Shown in pieces: positions 8,782 through 18,771 of a stretch of 64,000 bases of DNA. The stretch is taken from positions 930,001 through 994,000 of the forward strand of contig NZ_JAFKLZ010000001.1 in NCBI RefSeq assembly GCF_017304615.1, given 5' to 3'. How positions within the stretch are numbered: position 1 is the stretch's first letter; every line of letters starts with the position of its first letter. A program made the translations under genes and the position numbers. A model generated the notes under the pieces. The model made no database searches and was not told where the DNA came from. It worked only from the letters and a program-made list of their open reading frames with translations. Source of the DNA: Sphingomonas sp. (GTDB lineage Bacteria > Pseudomonadota > Alphaproteobacteria > Sphingomonadales > Sphingomonadaceae).

Positions 8782-11184
8782 ATGGCCTCGCGTCCCGCTC
8801 CCCTGACAGCACCGACCGCCGGTCAGCGCCAGGCGTTGATTGTCGCCGCACTGTGCGGCGTCGCGGCAGCGGTGATCGCATTGTGGGTCTTGCACAGTAT
8901 TCCGGTCGCGGGCGGTTTCGCCGCGGCCATGTTCGTGCTTACCGGAGCGGCTTTTGCGTTCAGCCGTTTCGCGCCGGCCGCTTCTGAGGCCCAATCCGAT
9001 ACCGACTGGAGCGTCGCGCGCACGCTGGCGGCGGCGAGCGGGGATGCGCTGGCCGTCACGGATCGCGCGGGCAAGCTTGTCTGCGCCAACGAGGCCTATC
9101 GAGCACGGTTCGACGGGTATCCGACGCCGCCCGGCCTGCCGCTCGATGGCGGCGGGGCGGCTGACCTGGCGAACGCTGGACGGATCGCCTGGCGCGACGG
9201 ATCGGCTCGGATCGATCGCATCACCTCACGGGGACGCCCGATGGCGGTCGCGATTGAGCGAGCGGGCGACGCCGGCGACATGCTGGTGTGGCGCTTTCAC
9301 GACGCGGCTGGGCTCGATCTCGCCGCCAATGTCCAATCGTTGATCGCGGGGACGACTGGCGACCGCCTAGCCGCCGCCGGGATCATGGCTGCACTGATCG
9401 CGCCGGACGGCAAGCTGCTCGCCGCCAACCGCGTGTTGCGCGAACGGTCGATGGGGCATGAGGAAAGCGTCGTCGTCGGCCGCGACTTCGCGCGTTTCCT
9501 CGCCGCCGACGCACAGGGCCAGGTGCGGTTCGAGCGGGAGGGCGAGAAGGGCAATTCCTTGCGCATCATCCAAATCCCGTTCCTGGAAGGTGACGACGCA
9601 CCGATCCTGGTCGCGTTGCTCGACGAGGAGGATAGCGGCCGGCCCGCGATCGGCGCCAGTGCGGCGGCGCACGTCAAGAGCCTGATCTCGCTGCTGCCGG
9701 TCGGGTTGGCATTGGTCGATCGTGATGGGCGGTTCGTGCAGATGAATGATCCGTTCGTCCGGGCGGCGCAAGTCGATCCGAACCATCCGCCGCTCTACCC
9801 GGGCGACCTCGTCGTGCGCGAGGACAAGGCGGCGGTGGCGGACGCGGTGCGCAAGTTCGCGAACGGCGCGACGCATTCGACCGACATGGCGATCCGGCTG
9901 AAGGACCATCCGGACGAGCCCGTCGCGCTGACCATCGCGGGCGCGCGGGGGCTGGGCGACGCAGCGGTGCTGCTCAGCCTCAAGGACAATGGCGAGGAAA
10001 CCCGGCTCAAACGCGAAGTGGCGCAGGCGACCAAGATGCAGGCAGTCGGCCAGCTCGCAGGCGGCGTCGCCCACGATTTCAACAATATCCTGACAGCGAT
10101 CATCGGCCATTGCGACCTGATGCTGATGCGTCATTCGCCCGGCGACAGCGACTATGACGATATCCAGCAGGTCAAGGCCAACTCGAACCGCGCGGCCAGT
10201 CTGACGCGGCAATTGCTCGCTTTCTCACGCCAGCAGACGTTGCGGCCGCAAGTGCTGCAACTACCCGACGTGATTTCAGAAGTGTCGCAACTGCTCAAGC
10301 GGCTGATGGGCGAGACGGTTAAGCTGGAAGTGCATCACGGCCGCAACCTCGGCCCGGTCCGCGCCGATCCGGGGCAGCTCGAACAGGTTGTCGTCAATCT
10401 CGCGGTCAATGCCCGCGATGCCATGACCGCCAAGGACCCCACAGCCGGTGGGACGCTGACGATCGCCACGCGCGCCGTCACCGCGGCCGATGTCCGCAAG
10501 CTGGGCAACGACATCCTGCCCGTCGCCGATTATTCGCTGCTCGAGATTTCCGACACCGGCACCGGCATACCGCCCGAGATCGTCGGCAAGATTTTCGAGC
10601 CGTTCTTCACGACGAAGGAAGTGGGCAAGGGCACCGGCCTAGGCCTCTCCACCGTCTATGGCATCGTCAAGCAATCGGGCGGCTACATCTTCGCCGACAG
10701 CAAGCCGGGGCAGGGGGCGACCTTTTCGATCTATCTGCCGGTTCATACGGCCGGGACGCCAACCGCGACGAAGCGCGCCGAGGCTCGCGACAAGCCCGCC
10801 GATCTATGGGGCACCGGCACGATCCTGCTGGTCGAGGATGAGGACATGGTCCGCGTCGTCGCGGAACGTGCGCTGACGCGACAGGGCTATACCGTGATGA
10901 CCGCCGAACATGGCGAGGCGGCGTTGGAACTGCTCGCGAGCGGCGAGCGGCCCGATCTGCTCATCTCCGACGTTGTCATGCCGACGATGGACGGCCCGAC
11001 GATGGTCCGCCACGCGCGCGAGCGTTACCCCGACCTGCCGATCCTGTTCATGTCGGGCTATGCCGAGGAACAGCTGCGCAAGTCGATCGACCTCGACAAC
11101 GTGTCCTTCCTGCCTAAGCCCTTTTCGGTACAGCAACTGGCGGAGGCCGCGCGCGACGTCCTTGCCGCCGCCGCAAATGGCTGA
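8782..11184 (+). CDS. cckA: Hybrid sensor histidine kinase CckA
   Basis: Inner-membrane hybrid kinase (800 residues) at the top of the alphaproteobacterial CckA-ChpT-CtrA phosphorelay. Two hydrophobic segments lie within residues 14-65. PAS-like regions cover about 80-410, with [17 protein letters not shown] in the second. The HisKA box [11 protein letters not shown] has its phosphoryl His at 431. The ATPase domain carries [10 protein letters not shown] and [10 protein letters not shown]. The C-terminal receiver domain has Asp730 (ISDVVMP) and a KPF lysine. The ATG at 8782 is chosen because the frame upstream runs through the repeat. A single-domain response regulator follows after 12 nt. Confidence 0.93.
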   Translation: MASRPAPLTAPTAGQRQALIVAALCGVAAAVIALWVLHSIPVAGGFAAAMFVLTGAAFAFSRFAPAASEAQSDTDWSVARTLAAASGDALAVTDRAGKLVCANEAYRARFDGYPTPPGLPLDGGGAADLANAGRIAWRDGSARIDRITSRGRPMAVAIERAGDAGDMLVWRFHDAAGLDLAANVQSLIAGTTGDRLAAAGIMAALIAPDGKLLAANRVLRERSMGHEESVVVGRDFARFLAADAQGQVRFEREGEKGNSLRIIQIPFLEGDDAPILVALLDEEDSGRPAIGASAAAHVKSLISLLPVGLALVDRDGRFVQMNDPFVRAAQVDPNHPPLYPGDLVVREDKAAVADAVRKFANGATHSTDMAIRLKDHPDEPVALTIAGARGLGDAAVLLSLKDNGEETRLKREVAQATKMQAVGQLAGGVAHDFNNILTAIIGHCDLMLMRHSPGDSDYDDIQQVKANSNRAASLTRQLLAFSRQQTLRPQVLQLPDVISEVSQLLKRLMGETVKLEVHHGRNLGPVRADPGQLEQVVVNLAVNARDAMTAKDPTAGGTLTIATRAVTAADVRKLGNDILPVADYSLLEISDTGTGIPPEIVGKIFEPFFTTKEVGKGTGLGLSTVYGIVKQSGGYIFADSKPGQGATFSIYLPVHTAGTPTATKRAEARDKPADLWGTGTILLVEDEDMVRVVAERALTRQGYTVMTAEHGEAALELLASGERPDLLISDVVMPTMDGPTMVRHARERYPDLPILFMSGYAEEQLRKSIDLDNVSFLPKPFSVQQLAEAARDVLAAAANG

Positions 11185-11196
11185 CAAAGCGCGCCC

Positions 11197-11541
11197 GTGC
11201 CTATCCACCGTATTCTAATCGTCGAGGACGAACCCCTGATCGCAATGATGCTCGAGGATTTCCTCGATGCGCTCGGCAAGGAATGTGTCGGGACGTGCGA
11301 CACCGTGCTGTCGGCGCGGGCGACGATCGCGGACGAGAATCCCGACGCAGTGATCCTCGACATCAACCTGTCGGGTGGCGAGAAAAGCTGGCCGGTCGCC
11401 GACGATCTGGCAGCGCGCGGCATCCCCTTCGTCCTGTCGAGTGGCGGTGAGGAAGTGGCAGAGGGGCATGCCGACCGCCCACGCCTGGGCAAACCCTATA
11501 CAATGGACGGGGTGGAGCGGGCGCTGGCGGCGCTGGGCTAG
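11197..11541 (+). CDS. Single-domain response regulator
   Basis: A 114-residue stand-alone receiver domain. The acidic pair is in VEDEP (residues 9-13), the phosphoacceptor is Asp55 (VILDIN), and a KPY lysine is near residue 99. It has no output domain, so it presumably works by protein contact or as a phosphate shuttle or sink. It begins with GTG, 12 nt behind cckA, which suggests one transcript and a link to that phosphorelay. It does not closely resemble CpdR or DivK as I remember them. It converges with the phosphoribosyltransferase gene and overlaps it by 4 nt at the stop codons. Confidence 0.88.
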   Translation: MPIHRILIVEDEPLIAMMLEDFLDALGKECVGTCDTVLSARATIADENPDAVILDINLSGGEKSWPVADDLAARGIPFVLSSGGEEVAEGHADRPRLGKPYTMDGVERALAALG

Positions 11542-12053
11542 GCGATCCGGTTGGGCACCTCGGCGGCATCGGCGTCGAGCGACGATTGCGGCGCGACGGC
11601 CTCCCACGGGAACACGAACCAGTCCTTGCGGTCGTTGCGGTCGATCACCTCGGCGCGATACTCGACTTGTTCTGCCGAGCGCCTGTTGTCGAGCAGGGTC
11701 GCAAACCGCACATGGTCGCGCGCCGCCCCCGCCGTCGCAAGCGCCGCGCGGAGCTTGCCGATCGTCGCGCCCGAATCGTTGATGTCGTCGACGAACAGCA
11801 GCCGCTCGCCCTTGCGCGTACGCTCCGCCAGCCGGATCAACGGCGCGTCGCTGAAATCCTCGACCTTGGACGAGTGATCGACCGACAGCATCGGCAACCC
11901 CGTCGCGTGGCTGAGATAGACTGCCGGCGCCAGTCCGCCGCGCCCGATCCCGATGATGAAGCTGGGCGTCCAGTCGTCCTTTTCCAATTCCGCGGCGAGG
12001 ATATGGACTTGCTCCACGAACGTTTCGTGCAGGATCGGCGTGAAGAGGGGCAT
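11538..12053 (-). CDS. Phosphoribosyltransferase family protein
   Basis: Type I PRTase fold of 171 residues. The PRPP-binding loop is LLFVDDINDSGATIGKL (Asp-Asp, then the phosphate loop), and IGIGRGGLAPAVYLS is the hood-proximal loop. The class includes hypoxanthine-guanine and xanthine PRTases. Its start overlaps the stop of the adenosine deaminase gene by one base (TGATG), so the two are translationally coupled and probably form a purine salvage unit. The exact base used cannot be told from sequence. Confidence 0.88.
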   Translation of the reverse strand: MPLFTPILHETFVEQVHILAAELEKDDWTPSFIIGIGRGGLAPAVYLSHATGLPMLSVDHSSKVEDFSDAPLIRLAERTRKGERLLFVDDINDSGATIGKLRAALATAGAARDHVRFATLLDNRRSAEQVEYRAEVIDRNDRKDWFVFPWEAVAPQSSLDADAAEVPNRIA

Positions 12054-13072
12054 CAGGCGTTTTCCTCCACATAGGCGTCGAGCTGCGCGAGGTGTGCCGC
12101 GACCTCGTCGTCGCTCAGGAACGACCCCAGGAACGAATTGCGCGCCAGGGTCGCGAGTTCCTGCTTGCCAAGCCCGCGCGCTGCGGCGGCGGCGCGGTAA
12201 TTCTCACCGATATAGCCGCCGAAATAGGCGGGGTCGTCCGAATTGATCGTTGCGCGCAGTCCTTCCCGCAGCATCCGGTCGATCGGATGCTCCTCGATCG
12301 AGGGAACGTTGCATAATTTGACGTTGGACAGCGGGCACACCGTCAGCGTCATACCCGTGCGTGCGAGACGTGCGGTCAGGACCGGATTCTCCAGGCTGCG
12401 ATTGCCGTGGTCGAGCCGGTCGATATGGAGAATGTCTAGCGCCTGCATGACATATTCCGGCGGCCCTTCCTCGCCAGCATGCGCCACCAGCTTGAGCCCC
12501 TTGGCCCGCGCCGCCGTGAACACGCGGGCGAACTTTTCCGGCGGATGCCCGACTTCCGACGAATCGAGCCCGACGCCAGCGATCCGGTCGAGCCACGGTT
12601 CGGCCATCGCCAACGTCTCGAACGCCGATTCCTCGCTCAGGTGGCGCAGGAAACAGAGGATCAGCTTCGAGGTTAGACCATGCTTCGCCTCCGCCTCCGC
12701 CATCCCGGCGAGCAGTCCGTGCATCACCGTATCGAACGCGATCCCGCGATCGGTGTGAGTCTGCGGATCGAAGAATATCTCGGCATGGACCACGCCGTCC
12801 GCCGCCGCGCGATCGAAATAGGCGACCGCCATCTCGCGGAAATCGTTCTCGGTGATCAGCACGCTCGCCCCGGCATAATAGATGTCGAGAAAGTCCTGCA
12901 GGTTGGAGAAGGAATAGGCCGCACGGACCTCGTCGACCGTCGCGAACGGGATCGCTACCTTGTTGCGCTCGGCCAGCGCGAACATCAGTTCGGGTTCCAG
13001 GCTCCCCTCGATATGCAAATGCAACTCGGCCTTGGGCAGGCCGGCGATAAAGGGCGCGAGGTCGGTTTTCAT
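12053..13072 (-). CDS. add: Adenosine deaminase
   Basis: Zinc amidohydrolase (339 residues) converting adenosine to inosine, or an adenine deaminase of the same family. The metal motif HLHIEGS is at about residue 16, LVAHAGEEG supplies the His and catalytic Glu, RLDHGN the next His, and NSDDPAYF the metal Asp. The ATG at 13072 gives the expected MKTDLAPFIAGLPKAELH start; the frame is open further upstream. The HxHIEG form and the SDDPAYFGG motif are found in the adenosine/adenine deaminase group, so adenine as substrate remains possible. Confidence 0.88.
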   Translation of the reverse strand: MKTDLAPFIAGLPKAELHLHIEGSLEPELMFALAERNKVAIPFATVDEVRAAYSFSNLQDFLDIYYAGASVLITENDFREMAVAYFDRAAADGVVHAEIFFDPQTHTDRGIAFDTVMHGLLAGMAEAEAKHGLTSKLILCFLRHLSEESAFETLAMAEPWLDRIAGVGLDSSEVGHPPEKFARVFTAARAKGLKLVAHAGEEGPPEYVMQALDILHIDRLDHGNRSLENPVLTARLARTGMTLTVCPLSNVKLCNVPSIEEHPIDRMLREGLRATINSDDPAYFGGYIGENYRAAAAARGLGKQELATLARNSFLGSFLSDDEVAAHLAQLDAYVEENA

Positions 13073-13162
13073 GCAGTGCAGCATTGCCCGAGACGGGGGC
13101 GGGGGCAAGGGCTTCCAAGAGCCGGCGTGCAACGGCGCGGAACAAACCACGAAAATATTTTC

Positions 13163-13177
13163 GTTCCACTCTTGTTC
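13163..13177 (+). promoter_or_regulatory. SOS box (LexA site) before recA
   Basis: GTTCCACTCTTGTTC is a perfect GTTC-N7-GTTC direct repeat, the LexA site of alphaproteobacteria. It lies 77 nt upstream of the recA start, in the gap shared with the divergent adenosine deaminase gene. The second half also forms an inverted pair with GAAC at 13183-13186. Confidence 0.88.
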
Positions 13178-13253
13178 CAATAGAACAAACGCGATACACG
13201 CTATCCAACAGCATTGACGCGGACGCGGTTCGCACTAGGCGGTGGAGGCTCAA

Positions 13254-14339
<1,086 letters not shown>

Positions 14340-14462
14340 TTCGACGTTCGATCAGTCGTTTGGTCGGAAAAGACCCGCTGCAGCCTTGCTGCGGTGCAAC
14401 CAAAAGTACTGATCGGCGTTAATACTTTGCCCCCGCGGCGTTCCCCCCGCCGCAACACCCGG

Positions 14463-14490
14463 AAAGGCCCGCCCGCGTCGGCGGGCCTTT
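14463..14490 (+). terminator. Intrinsic terminator downstream of recA
   Basis: Perfect 11-bp stem AAAGGCCCGCC / GGCGGGCCTTT with a 6-nt loop; the rising arm ends in TTT. The rest of the gap from 14340 to 14620 shows no other element that I can name. Confidence 0.8.
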
Positions 14491-14620
14491 CATATTCTGA
14501 CCTCTTCGCTCGGCGTGACGCCCATTCGCCGTTTTGCGCACTTTGCCGCGCATGATGGCGGCGTTATCGCTACACGGGACTGTGCCGGAATCGGCAATCA
14601 CATTGGGCAGAGGAAGGCGG

Positions 14621-15451
14621 ATGTTCTCGACCGACGAATGGACCGGGCGCACCGGGGATGTCTGGGCCGACGAATGGCGCCGCACCGATCGCAGCTTCGC
14701 CGGACTCTCCGATCGCCTCAACGGCGCGATTCTCGATGTCGCCCCGCCCCATGGCCATGCGGTCGATCTGGGGTGCGGCGCGGGTCAGACATCGATGGCG
14801 CTGGCAGTCGCGCGCCCGGATCTGGGGGTGACGGGTCTCGATATTTCACCTGGCCTGATCGCCGTCGCCCGGCGGCGCGCCGAGGGCATCGAAAATCTAG
14901 GCTTCGACGTCGCCGACACATCCGCGCTCGATCCCGCCGTCAGCGCCGACCTGTTCGTCTCGCGGCATGGCGTGATGTTCTTTCCCGATCCGGTTGCTGC
15001 CTTCATGACGATCAGGAAGGCGGCGCGTCCGGGCGCAAGGCTGGTCTTTTCCTGCTTTCGCGAGCGTCGCGCGAACGAATGGTCGTTGCTGAGCGATTCG
15101 CTGGTCGGCGCTCAGGCGGCGCCACCGGGCTACGTTCCCGGTCCCTTTGCGTTCGCCGACCGCGCGTTCGTAGGGGGCATGCTAGCGCGAAGCGGCTGGG
15201 TCGGCGCCGCGGCCGAAGCGGTCGATTACCACTACGTCGCCGGACAGGGCGAAGACCCGATCGCCGACGCCGCCGATTTCTTCACTCGGATTGGCCCCGT
15301 TGCGCGTACAATCGCCGAGCAGCCTGCCGATCGCCGCGGCGGTTTGGTCGAACGCCTCAAGGATTTGCTCGCGCCGCACGTCGCCCGCGACACCGTTGCG
15401 TTTCCGGCGGCGGCCTGGATCTGGACCGCGACCAATGGAGACGCCGCATGA
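14621..15451 (+). CDS. Class I SAM-dependent methyltransferase
   Basis: 276-residue protein with the SAM-binding motif VDLGCGAGQTS at about residues 47-57, the acidic loop GLDISPGLI, and FDVADTSAL. The substrate is not evident; the fold with a C-terminal substrate cap resembles small-molecule methyltransferases. ATG at 14621 is preceded by AGGAAGG at 14611-14617; the frame is open to 14534 without a better site. Its stop overlaps the GST start (ATGATG), so the two are co-translated. Confidence 0.88.
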   Translation: MFSTDEWTGRTGDVWADEWRRTDRSFAGLSDRLNGAILDVAPPHGHAVDLGCGAGQTSMALAVARPDLGVTGLDISPGLIAVARRRAEGIENLGFDVADTSALDPAVSADLFVSRHGVMFFPDPVAAFMTIRKAARPGARLVFSCFRERRANEWSLLSDSLVGAQAAPPGYVPGPFAFADRAFVGGMLARSGWVGAAAEAVDYHYVAGQGEDPIADAADFFTRIGPVARTIAEQPADRRGGLVERLKDLLAPHVARDTVAFPAAAWIWTATNGDAA

Positions 15452-16074
15452 TGCTGATCGTCCATCACCTCAACAATTCGCGTTCGCAACGCATCCTGTG
15501 GATGCTCGAGGAGCTCGGGCTGCCCTATGAGATCAAGCATTATCAGCGCGACGCCAAGACGATGCTCGCCCCGCCCGAGCTCCGCAAAGTCCATCCGCTC
15601 GGCAAGTCGCCCGTGCTTGAGGACGAGGGCCGCATAATCGTCGAAACGGGCGCCATCTGCGAATATCTCGTCGAACAGGCCGACGGCAGGTTGGGGCCAC
15701 CCGCGCATCGCGACGACACGCTGCGCTATCGCCAGTTCCTGCATTATGCCGAAGGGTCGGTCATGCCGCCGTTGCTGGTGCTGCTCATCGTCAATCGCAT
15801 TCCGGTATTCGGCAAGAAGGCGGCGAAGCGCATTCAGCCGATGATCGACGTGCATCTCGATTACGTCGAAAGCGAACTGGCGCAGCGTCCGTGGTTCGCC
15901 GGTGAGGAGATGACCGCGGCCGACATCATGATGAGCTTCCCGCTCGAAGCCGCGATGAGCCGTGCCGGGCTCGGCGGTTCGCGACCCGCAACGATCGCCT
16001 GGATCGAAAAAATCCACGCTCGCCCAGCCTATCAGACAGCGCTGGCGAAGGGTGGACCCTATGCCTACGCGTAA
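15448..16074 (+). CDS. Glutathione S-transferase family protein
   Basis: 208-residue GST: thioredoxin-like N-terminal domain with NNSRSQRILWMLEELGLPYE-type start (active-site region SRSQR) and the cis-Pro/SNAIL-like segment GKSPVLEDEGRIIVETGAI, then an all-helical C-terminal domain with the MTAADIMMSFPLE N-capping motif. It conjugates glutathione to electrophiles or isomerises them; substrate unknown. Start overlaps the methyltransferase stop. It ends 3 nt before the convergent symporter gene. Confidence 0.9.
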   Translation: MMLIVHHLNNSRSQRILWMLEELGLPYEIKHYQRDAKTMLAPPELRKVHPLGKSPVLEDEGRIIVETGAICEYLVEQADGRLGPPAHRDDTLRYRQFLHYAEGSVMPPLLVLLIVNRIPVFGKKAAKRIQPMIDVHLDYVESELAQRPWFAGEEMTAADIMMSFPLEAAMSRAGLGGSRPATIAWIEKIHARPAYQTALAKGGPYAYA

Positions 16075-16077
16075 CGC

Positions 16078-17394
16078 CTAGCTCTTGCCGCTGAGTCCGT
16101 GGCTCGGCGCGTGCTGCGGCTCGATCTCGGCGGGTTCGCTCGGGTCGAGCTGCCCCTCCCAGCGCGCCACCACGCTCGCCGCGACCGCATTGCCGACGAC
16201 GTTGGTCGCCGACCGCCCCATGTCGAGGAAGTGATCGACCGCCAGCACCAGCAGCAACCCCGCCTCGGGCAGGTTGAACTGGCCGAGCGTCGCGGCGATC
16301 ACCACCAGGCTGGCGCGGGGTACACCGGCAATGCCTTTCGACGTTATCATCAGCGTCAGCAGCATCGCGACCTGCGTGCCGAGATCGAGGTGGATGCCAT
16401 AGGCCTGGGCGATGAACATCGACGCGAACGTCATGTACATCATCGACCCGTCGAGGTTGAACGAATAGCCGAGTGGCAGGACGAAGCTCGAAATCTTGTT
16501 GGGCACGCCGAACCGGTCGAGCGCTTCCAGCGTGCGCGGGAACGCCGCTTCGGAAGAGGCAGCGGAAAACGCCACCAGCACCGGCTCGCGGATGTAGCGA
16601 AACAGCGACGTAGCCCGGCGCCCGACGAACAGCCAGGCCAGCAGCCCGAGCATCAGCCACAGCAACGCCAGCCCGATATAGACGCAGAGCATGAAGTAGC
16701 CGAGCTTGCCGATCACGCCCGGACCTCGCTCCACCAACGTCGCCGCCACCGCCGCAAACACCGCGAACGGCGCGAACCGCATGACGTAATCGGTGACTTG
16801 CAGCATCACCTTGGTCAGCGCCTCGGCCGCCTTGACCAGCGGCGCGGCGCGTTCCCCGATGGCCGTGATCGCGACGCCGAAGAACACCGAGAAGACGACG
16901 ATCTGAAGGATGTCGTTCTTCGCCATGGCGTCGATGATCGATGTCGGGAAGATATGCTCGATGATCTTGATCGGATCGAACGCACTTTTGTCGATGCCGG
17001 TCGTCGCCGTGGTAGCGGGCAGCGGCAGGTTAAGTCCGACGCCCGGATTGAGGATGTGGACAAGAACGAGGCCGAGCGTCAGCGACAACAGGCTGGCCGT
17101 GACGAACCACAGCAGCGACTTGAGCCCGACGCGGCCCAGCGCGCCCGTATCCCCCATATGCGCGATGCCGACGACGAGCGTGCCGAACACCAGGGGCGCG
17201 ATGATCATCTTGATGAAGTGCAGGAAGATCGTGGTGACGAGGCCGAGCCACTTGGCGATCGTCGTCAGCGTCGCGGCCTGATCGGGCGTGGGATTCTCGC
17301 CGCCCAACGCAGCGTTGGTCGCCCATCCCGCGATCAGGCCGAGCACCAGCCCGATCAGGATGTAGGTCGTCAGCCGCTTCGCCAAGATACGCAC
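16078..17394 (-). CDS. Dicarboxylate/amino acid:cation symporter (DAACS family)
   Basis: 438-residue inner-membrane sodium- or proton-coupled carrier of the GltP/DctA family. About eight helices and two re-entrant hairpins are visible. The serine-rich hairpin AFSAASSEAAFP stands for the family SSxxTLP region, and NLDGSMMYM is the conserved helix-7 NMDG-type motif. The Thr normally in SSxxTLP is replaced by Ala here. Substrate may be glutamate, aspartate or C4-dicarboxylates. It is divergent from the M24 peptidase gene. Confidence 0.92.
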   Translation of the reverse strand: MRILAKRLTTYILIGLVLGLIAGWATNAALGGENPTPDQAATLTTIAKWLGLVTTIFLHFIKMIIAPLVFGTLVVGIAHMGDTGALGRVGLKSLLWFVTASLLSLTLGLVLVHILNPGVGLNLPLPATTATTGIDKSAFDPIKIIEHIFPTSIIDAMAKNDILQIVVFSVFFGVAITAIGERAAPLVKAAEALTKVMLQVTDYVMRFAPFAVFAAVAATLVERGPGVIGKLGYFMLCVYIGLALLWLMLGLLAWLFVGRRATSLFRYIREPVLVAFSAASSEAAFPRTLEALDRFGVPNKISSFVLPLGYSFNLDGSMMYMTFASMFIAQAYGIHLDLGTQVAMLLTLMITSKGIAGVPRASLVVIAATLGQFNLPEAGLLLVLAVDHFLDMGRSATNVVGNAVAASVVARWEGQLDPSEPAEIEPQHAPSHGLSGKS

Positions 17395-17462
17395 TCCCCG
17401 TTTTAGTGCACAGCAGGGAAGGGGATTGTCGCGGCCGGGTCAAGCACCCTATCGTCGCGGCC

Positions 17463-18728
17463 ATGCCCAATCCCCGCTTTTCGCCTGGTCGTCGCGCGAT
17501 CCTCGCTGCGGCCGCCGTCGCGCCGTTCGCCGTATCCGCCGCCGCTCGTGCCGTCGAACCCGACCTGTCAGCGCTGAAGGATATGACCGGCGGCGCAACG
17601 CCGATCGGGCCGGAGGAACGCGCGCTGCGGCTTACACGCGCGCAGGCCTTGATGAAGGCGAACGGCATCGGCGCGGTGCTGGTCGAGCCGGGGTCGAGCC
17701 TACTCTATTTCACCGGCATCCGCTGGGGCCGCAGCGAGCGTGCGATGCTAGCGGTGCTGCCGGTCGAGGGCGCACCGTGCATCGTCTCGCCCTATTTCGA
17801 GGAACCCCGGATGCGCGAGACTCTCGCGATCCCCGCCGAGGTGCGCGTGTGGCAGGAGGATGAGGATCCGCTCAGGGTCGTCGCGGGCTTCCTGCGCGAT
17901 CGCAAGCTGGCGGCGCGCCCTGTCGGGATTGAGGAGACCGTGCGTTTCTTCATCCCGGACATGCTCGCCCGCGCGCTGCCCGGCGCGAAGATCGTGACCG
18001 CCAACCCGGTCGTGCGCGGATGCCGGATGATCAAGACGCCCGCCGAGCTCGCGCTGATGCAGCTTGCGACCGACGTCACCATCGCCGCCTATCGCTGGAC
18101 CTATCCGCGGATCGAAAAGGGGATGGCCGGGCGAGACATCGGCGCGCTGATGGATGCGGCGACCGTCAAACTGGGCGGGGACCCCGAATTTTCGCTGATC
18201 CTGATCGGCGAGGCCGCCGCCTACCCGCACGGGACGAAGGCAGTACACAAGGTCGCCGAGGGTGAGATCGTGCTGATGGACTGCGGTTGTACGGTCCAGG
18301 GCTATCAGTCCGACGTGTCGCGGACGTTCGTGTTCGGCGCGGCCAGCAAGGAGCAGCGGACCGTGTGGGACCAGGTGCATCAGGGCCAGCAGGCCGCGCT
18401 GGCCGCGGCGAAGATCGGCGCGCCGGCGGGCAGCGTCGATGACGCGGTGCGACGGCTCTACGACGGGTTCGGCTACGGCCCCGGCTACAAGCTGCCCGGC
18501 TGTTCGCATCGCACAGGGCACGGTATCGGCATGGATGGGCACGAGCCGGTCAATCTGGTGCGCGGCGAGACGACGAAGCTCGCGCCCGGCATGTGCTTTT
18601 CGAACGAGCCGGGCATCTACATTCCGGGCCAGTTCGGCGTGCGGCTGGAGGATTGCTTCCACATGACGGAAACCGGCCCGAAATGGTTCAGCACGCCGCC
18701 GCCATCCATCGACCAGCCGTTCCATTGA
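17463..18728 (+). CDS. Exported M24 (Xaa-Pro aminopeptidase-like) metallopeptidase
   Basis: 421 residues with a Tat-type signal peptide: GRRAILAAAAVAPFAVS then AAARA. The creatinase/prolidase catalytic domain keeps all metal ligands: Asp in LMDCGCTVQGY, Asp in SDVSRTF, His in HRTGHGIGMDGHE, Glu in NEPGIY and Glu in VRLEDCF. It likely removes N-terminal residues before proline from peptides in the periplasm. ATG at 17463 gives a short positively charged start; a longer in-frame start at 17406 would bury the twin arginines. Confidence 0.92.
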   Translation: MPNPRFSPGRRAILAAAAVAPFAVSAAARAVEPDLSALKDMTGGATPIGPEERALRLTRAQALMKANGIGAVLVEPGSSLLYFTGIRWGRSERAMLAVLPVEGAPCIVSPYFEEPRMRETLAIPAEVRVWQEDEDPLRVVAGFLRDRKLAARPVGIEETVRFFIPDMLARALPGAKIVTANPVVRGCRMIKTPAELALMQLATDVTIAAYRWTYPRIEKGMAGRDIGALMDAATVKLGGDPEFSLILIGEAAAYPHGTKAVHKVAEGEIVLMDCGCTVQGYQSDVSRTFVFGAASKEQRTVWDQVHQGQQAALAAAKIGAPAGSVDDAVRRLYDGFGYGPGYKLPGCSHRTGHGIGMDGHEPVNLVRGETTKLAPGMCFSNEPGIYIPGQFGVRLEDCFHMTETGPKWFSTPPPSIDQPFH

Positions 18729-18729
18729 T

Positions 18730-18758
18730 GCCTTGCTTGGCAAGGCGCGCGACCTTGC
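18730..18758 (+). promoter_or_regulatory. Alternative hairpins in the alaS leader
   Basis: CCTTGC occurs at 18731-18736 and 18753-18758, and its complement GCAAGG at 18740-18745 can pair with either one. The first hairpin has a 7-bp stem and 3-nt loop; the second has a 6-bp stem and 7-nt loop. The alaS ATG follows 13 nt later. A regulatory role is inferred from geometry alone. Confidence 0.4.
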
Positions 18759-18771
18759 CTAAGTCGCCACC

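Noticed and set aside
13140-13180. Longer N-terminus for adenosine deaminase reading up to 13180
   Set aside because: It would run through the SOS box, and the family start matches ATG at 13072.
16099-17406. 435-codon frame opposite the symporter gene
   Set aside because: Composition rich in Arg, His, Gln and Asp, typical of an antisense shadow; the symporter has clear membrane helices.
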